Below are positions 48,524 through 51,790 of a stretch of DNA of 51,790 bases, one piece after another (the first letter of the stretch is position 1; every line of letters starts with the position of its first letter). This DNA is from an uncultured Desulfovibrio sp. (lineage in GTDB: Bacteria; Desulfobacterota; Desulfovibrionia; Desulfovibrionales; Desulfovibrionaceae): the NCBI GenBank assembly GCA_944327285.1, contig CALVHG010000012.1, positions 1-51,790 on the forward strand. Reading direction: 5' to 3'. The notes below the pieces were generated by a model, which did not search any database, was not told the DNA's origin, and saw nothing but the letters and a program-made list of their open reading frames with translations. A program made the position numbers and the translations under genes.

Positions 48524-48716
48524 GCAAACATAGAAAAAGATGTGATGCCATAGTTCCTTTCAGAAGAGTATTGTCTATGGTGTTACGCCAGACTGAAAGC
48601 TGATTTCTGTTTTTCTTTGCAAAGACGGCATCAATGAAAAGATTCCATCTTTTTCAAAGACAGTTTCCAGCCTGACGGTTGTGCTCCTCAACGCGTTTTA
48701 GTAAGGGGAACGTGTC

Positions 48717-49268
48717 ATGCTGCGGAAAGTTGTGTCTTTAACAACAGCATTTTCTTTTCTTTTTCTTATTATCAGCTCTGTAATGCTGTATATTGTTCCT
48801 GAAGGAAAAGTTGCCTACTGGTCAGACTGGTCAATTATCTTTACAAAGTCTCAATGGGGCGATCTACATATTACAGGCGGAACGCTCTTTATCGTCTTTG
48901 GACTCTGGCATACAGTTCTTAATTTCAGAGCTATAGTTACGTATTGCAAGGCAGCCGTTGCGGCGCAGCGTCGCAATCCTCTGCCTCTGGTGGTTTCGCT
49001 TGTCATTTGCTTGTTTGTTTATGTCGGAACGCTGTGCAGCGTGCCGCCTATGCAGCAGCTTGTGTCCTGGAATGACGCCATTAAGGATTATCAGGCCGCC
49101 AAGCATGGGGAGCCTCCTTTCGGACATGCGGAAACCAGTACGCTGCGCCAGTTCGGGGCTTTTCTTGATATGGACGTTGACGGCATTCTGAAGGCCATGC
49201 AGGATGCTGGATTCAAGGGGAATCCAGCAGCCCGCCAGCGTCTTTCAGGATATAGCCTCGGCCAATGA
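48717..49268 (+). CDS. DUF4405-like membrane protein (frameshifted C-terminus)
   Basis: A 183-residue protein with three or four membrane segments (TTAFSFLFLIISSVMLYIV, ITGGTLFIVFGLWHTVLNF, PLVVSLVICLFVYVGTL). Histidines His51 and His65 could bind heme, resembling small cytochrome-b-like DUF4405 proteins, but this is inference. The last 20 residues do not look natural; the +1 frame encodes the expected tail. A single extra G in the run at 49217-49220 would explain it. GTAAGGGGAACGTGTC precedes the ATG. Confidence 0.7.
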   Translation: MLRKVVSLTTAFSFLFLIISSVMLYIVPEGKVAYWSDWSIIFTKSQWGDLHITGGTLFIVFGLWHTVLNFRAIVTYCKAAVAAQRRNPLPLVVSLVICLFVYVGTLCSVPPMQQLVSWNDAIKDYQAAKHGEPPFGHAETSTLRQFGAFLDMDVDGILKAMQDAGFKGNPAARQRLSGYSLGQ

Positions 49269-49392
49269 CATGACGCCGCAGCAGCTGTATCAGTTCATTC
49301 TTAAGTCCACGGGGAAGACCGCGCCGCAACCCGGCGCACAGCAGGGAAGCGGTATGGGACTCGGCAAGAAGCGTCTTGCCGGGGAAGAATAG
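49222..49392 (+). pseudogene. Out-of-frame C-terminal part of the DUF4405-like gene
   Basis: In the +1 frame the sequence continues QQPASVFQDIASANDMTPQQ then LYQFILKSTGK and a glycine-rich GSGMGLGKKRLAGEE end, the tail pattern of related proteins. Joining at the G run gives a protein of about 225 residues. Either a sequencing error, a disrupted gene, or slippage in a G4 run. Confidence 0.65.
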
Positions 49393-49427
49393 TTTTTGTG
49401 CGCTTTCGCGCAGAACAGCACGATGAT

Positions 49428-49464
49428 CAGAAGGTCCTGTCGGGAGTTCCGGCAGGACCTTCTG
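49428..49464 (+). terminator. Hairpin after the DUF4405-like gene
   Basis: Stem CAGAAGGTCCTG with CAGGACCTTCTG, 12 perfect pairs, 13-base loop, about 35 bases past the tail stop codon. There is no T tract, so it may instead protect the 3' end. Confidence 0.6.
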
Positions 49465-49730
49465 CATTATGGGCACGGCTGTATTCAGGAAAGTGCTTCT
49501 CGCGTTAGCAGAGGGGAAAAGGGCTTTGCAGCCGCCCAGAAATAATGAAGGAATAGACTGATCTGTCTGCTGCTTTTTTTATTTTTTTACTGTGTTTTCA
49601 TTATGTTATATGAGATAGGAACAGAGAGCGCTACCGGAAGGCCGGAGAAAAGCAGGCATTTGCCGCGATATGCTGGAAGGCAGAGGCTGGTCTTCTGTTC
49701 GTCCTCCGGGCGTGGGCGTGCTGTTTGTGC

Positions 49731-49853
49731 TGAAACGCGAGGCGGCGGCACAGCGCCGCCCGGCCCAAAGTGAGCGGAAAAACCGGGCTTTTTCCGCGAA
49801 ACGACAGGCCGTATGGTTTGAAACGCGCAGCGTTTCAAACTGAAAATGCTCTA
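49731..49853 (-). mobile_element. MITE-like element, copy 19 (left end truncated)
   Basis: Reverse orientation, beginning at TGAAACGCGAGGCGG and ending AATGCTCTA. The usual TAGAGCGTTTCAACTTTG start is absent. The remaining stems are perfect. It lies upstream of the tRNA terminator. Confidence 0.9.
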
Positions 49854-49900
49854 AAAAATAAACCTCATCTGCGCGAAAGCGGTGAGGGAATGGTGCGGGG

Positions 49901-49940
49901 AAAAGAAAAGCCCCTTGCAGCTTGTATTCTGCAAGGGGCT
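49901..49940 (-). terminator. tRNA-Arg terminator
   Basis: On the minus strand AGCCCCTTGCAG with CTGCAAGGGGCT (12 bp) followed by TTTCTTTTCCCC. It begins 9 bases past the tRNA 3' end. Confidence 0.88.
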
Positions 49941-49948
49941 GAAATTTA

Positions 49949-50025
<77 letters not shown>

Positions 50026-50037
50026 ACGCGTGGGCTA

Positions 50038-50066
50038 CTGATAGCCTCTCGCCCCGGTGCTGTCAA
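50038..50066 (-). promoter_or_regulatory. tRNA-Arg promoter
   Basis: On the minus strand TTGACA (50066-50061), a 17-base spacer and TATCAG (50043-50038), 12 bases before the mature tRNA 5' end. Confidence 0.75.
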
Positions 50067-50178
50067 GTCCCGGCAGTTGTGTTTCCTGCGGCTCTTTTAT
50101 AGGATCAGACTGCCATGCTGGCTGCATGGCGGTAAAAAGAAACAAGGAATTTCTCACTCTAATTTATTGGATGGATTC

Positions 50179-50853
50179 ATGACGGAAATCACCTGGTTTG
50201 GGCATTCGGCGTTCAGGATTTCTTGCGGCGGCAAACATCTTTTCATCGATCCTTTCTTTACTCCCGCTTCGACGGTGACGGCCGAAACTTGCGGCCCGGC
50301 CGACGTGGTGCTGGTCACGCATGATCATGCGGATCACGTGGGAGATGCGGCTGCCATCTGCGCCCGTACCGGGGCCATGCTGGGCGCTATTGTGGGCACG
50401 GCGCAGGGGCTTGGTGTTCCTTCCGCGCAGTTGCTGAACGGCATCGGTTTCAACATGGGCGGCACTGTCGAGGCCGCGGGCTTCGCCATCACCATGACGC
50501 AGGCGTACCACTCCAGCGATTCCGGCGCGCCTGCGGGCTATATTATCCGCACGCAGGACGGCAAGCATATCTATCACGCCGGCGACACCTGCATTTTCAG
50601 CGGCATGGAGCTGTGGGGACGTCTGTATCCCATTGATATGGCTCTGTTGCCCGTGGGCGGAGTCTTTACTATGGATGCCGCGCAGGCGGCCGAAGCCTGC
50701 CGCCTGCTGGGCTGCAAGGCTGTGATTCCCATGCACTGGGGGACGTTCCCCGTGCTGGCCCAGAATACGGACGCTTTTGTAAAGGAACTGGTGGCGCGCG
50801 CGCCGCAGTGCCGCTGCGCCCGGATTAAGCCCGGCGAAAGCGTGAGTCTATAA
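50179..50853 (+). CDS. UPF0173 metallo-beta-lactamase-fold hydrolase
   Basis: A 224-residue MBL-fold metal-dependent hydrolase of the UPF0173 (YtkL-like) type. The start [14 protein letters not shown], the metal motif [16 protein letters not shown] and [10 protein letters not shown] are characteristic. The substrate is unknown. The start at 50179 is chosen as the first ATG in the family-conserved frame; upstream frame overlaps the tRNA on the other strand. The stop TAA (50851-50853) coincides with the degenerate left end of MITE copy 20. Confidence 0.9.
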   Translation: MTEITWFGHSAFRISCGGKHLFIDPFFTPASTVTAETCGPADVVLVTHDHADHVGDAAAICARTGAMLGAIVGTAQGLGVPSAQLLNGIGFNMGGTVEAAGFAITMTQAYHSSDSGAPAGYIIRTQDGKHIYHAGDTCIFSGMELWGRLYPIDMALLPVGGVFTMDAAQAAEACRLLGCKAVIPMHWGTFPVLAQNTDAFVKELVARAPQCRCARIKPGESVSL

Positions 50854-50967
50854 AACATTTTCAGTACGGCCTGACGTTTCGCGAAAAAACGCGGTTTTTC
50901 CGCTCGCTTTGGGCCGGGTGGCGCTGCACGCCTCGCGTTTGACCTTTTTTAAAGGTGAAACGCTCCA
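50851..50967 (+). mobile_element. MITE-like element, copy 20 (first hairpin deleted)
   Basis: Forward orientation, TAAAACATTTTCAG then directly TACGGCCTGACG, so the first palindrome is missing; it ends GAAACGCTCCA. The left TA belongs to the stop codon of the UPF0173 gene. Confidence 0.85.
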
Positions 50968-50996
50968 GAGGGCATCGCTATCGCTATTTGTTTTCA

Positions 50997-51042
50997 GGGG
51001 AAGGGAATCTCCTCTCGTGAGATTCCCTTCCCCGCGCGTTTT
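50997..51042 (+). terminator. Terminator between UPF0173 and YjbR-like genes
   Basis: Stem GGGGAAGGGAATCT with AGATTCCCTTCCCC (14 bp), loop CCTCTCGTG, then GCGCGTTTTTCC. It belongs to the same GC-rich arm type as other hairpins in the window. Confidence 0.7.
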
Positions 51043-51059
51043 TCCGAGGGCGCGAAAGT

Positions 51060-51719
51060 ATGTTTGAAGAGATTTTTCGGCATAAAAAGGCTGTCGCTGA
51101 AAATCTGGAGTCGTATGGTTTTACGCGGATTCGCGGCGGTTACAGATATGAGCGTGATATTTTACATGGCGAGTTCCGCCTGGAAATTACTCTCGGAAAA
51201 AATCTTATGCCGGAGACGCGATTAACAGAAAACGCTACCGGGGAAGAATACGTTCTCTATAAAACGGACGCTGTCGGGAGCTATGTTGGCGCGGTTAGAG
51301 CGGCTGTTGCCGCAGTTTTGAGGAATATTGCCGAACAGTGCTATGAGACTGCTGTCTTCAAAGCGCGGCAGTCCGTGGAGCTGATAGCATATGTCCGTGA
51401 AAACTATGGAGATGAATTGGAGTTTTTGTGGGAGAAATTTCCTGACTGCGCCATCTGGCGGCGTAAGGACTCCCGAAAGTGGTATGGCGTGCTGCTGACC
51501 GTTTCTCGACGCAAACTTGGTTTGCCGTCAGAGGATACCGCGGAGATTCTTGATCTGCGCGGCGAGCCGAAGCTGCTGGAACAGCTTGTCGATAATAAGC
51601 GCTATTTCCCCGGCTGGCATATGAACAAAAAGCACTGGTATACCATCGTCCTGGATGGATCGGTGCCGCTGGAGCAAATTTGCCGCCGCGTTGAGCAAAG
51701 TTATTTCCTGGCGACCTAG
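51060..51719 (+). CDS. MmcQ/YjbR-like DNA-binding family protein
   Basis: A 219-residue soluble protein. The C-terminal half (about 100-215) matches the YjbR fold: AYVRENYGDELEFLWEKFPDCAIWRR, WYGVLLTVSRRKLGL, then PGWHMNKKHWYTIVLDG and a final SYFLAT. The N-terminal 95 residues (RIRGGYRYERDILHGEFRLEITLG) are an extension not present in the 118-residue E. coli protein. The role is unknown. GAGGG precedes the ATG. The TAG stop is the start of MITE copy 21. Confidence 0.85.
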   Translation: MFEEIFRHKKAVAENLESYGFTRIRGGYRYERDILHGEFRLEITLGKNLMPETRLTENATGEEYVLYKTDAVGSYVGAVRAAVAAVLRNIAEQCYETAVFKARQSVELIAYVRENYGDELEFLWEKFPDCAIWRRKDSRKWYGVLLTVSRRKLGLPSEDTAEILDLRGEPKLLEQLVDNKRYFPGWHMNKKHWYTIVLDGSVPLEQICRRVEQSYFLAT

Positions 51720-51790
51720 AGCATTTTCAGTTTGAAATGCTTTGCATTTCAAACCATACGGCCTGTCGTTTCGCGGAAAAAACGCGGTTT
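51717..51790 (+). mobile_element. MITE-like element, copy 21 (cut by window end)
   Basis: Forward orientation, TAGAGCATTTTCAG onward; the first stem is GAAATGCTTTGCATTTC with T-A pairs. Its TAG is the stop codon of the YjbR-like gene. The right half lies outside the window. Confidence 0.9.

Overview
This window is chromosomal DNA of a sulfate-reducing Desulfovibrionaceae bacterium (Desulfovibrio-like). The evidence is a complete dsrA-dsrB-dsrD cluster whose lengths and cysteine positions match those known for Desulfovibrio, GC-rich coding DNA, and a dnaA-dnaN-gyrB-gyrA origin-type cluster. No species is named, because the sequence alone does not settle it.

Layout. 0.2-10 kb: asd on the minus strand, then a plus-strand run of tightly packed genes: pyrK, pyrD, a GNAT-like protein, an epimerase/dehydratase-like protein, an ABC-F ATPase, a MutT-type Nudix hydrolase and an M24 aminopeptidase, with shikimate kinase behind a repeat. 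10-16 kb: a family-2 glycosyltransferase, a MerR-like protein, an NlpC/P60 lipoprotein, and a three-gene unit ending in rlpA. 16.5-19.3 kb: dsrABD, ending in a strong terminator. 19.8-23.5 kb: an AMMECR1 protein, ribB under an FMN riboswitch, a DsbA-like thiol protein and a single-domain response regulator. 23.6-25.9 kb: parA and parB, with a parS-like site in the parA leader and a zinc-ribbon gene on the opposite strand between them. 26-45 kb: a long minus-strand block, read right to left as dnaA, dnaN, gyrB, gyrA, a TPR lipoprotein, purF, hisS, aspS, def, fmt, a DUF116 protein and rsmB. 45-51.8 kb: an M23 peptidase, an Fsr-like MFS transporter, a frameshifted DUF4405-like membrane protein, tRNA-Arg(CCG), a UPF0173 hydrolase and a YjbR-like protein. 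Most genes are housekeeping: nucleotide and amino-acid synthesis, translation initiation, replication, segregation and envelope maintenance.

The remarkable part is the non-coding DNA. About 21 copies (19 internal, two cut by the window ends) of a roughly 147-bp palindromic element lie between genes, about one per 2.5 kb. Full copies run from TAGAGC to GCTCTA with imperfect terminal inverted repeats and contain several hairpins. One insertion can be compared with its own empty site inside this window (filled 27990-28135, empty at 10401), and the comparison shows a TA target duplication. In seven copies the terminal TA is part of the stop codon of the adjacent gene, so insertion into the TA of a TAA or TAG stop regenerates a stop. 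Stem variants show paired (compensatory) changes, one 82-bp copy keeps both ends but lacks the middle, and one copy sits between the FMN aptamer and ribB. No transposase gene is visible, so this looks like a non-autonomous MITE-type family. A second group of modular repeats (GC-rich arms of the TTGGGGG or TTGAGGGGG type around variable loops) is interleaved with it.
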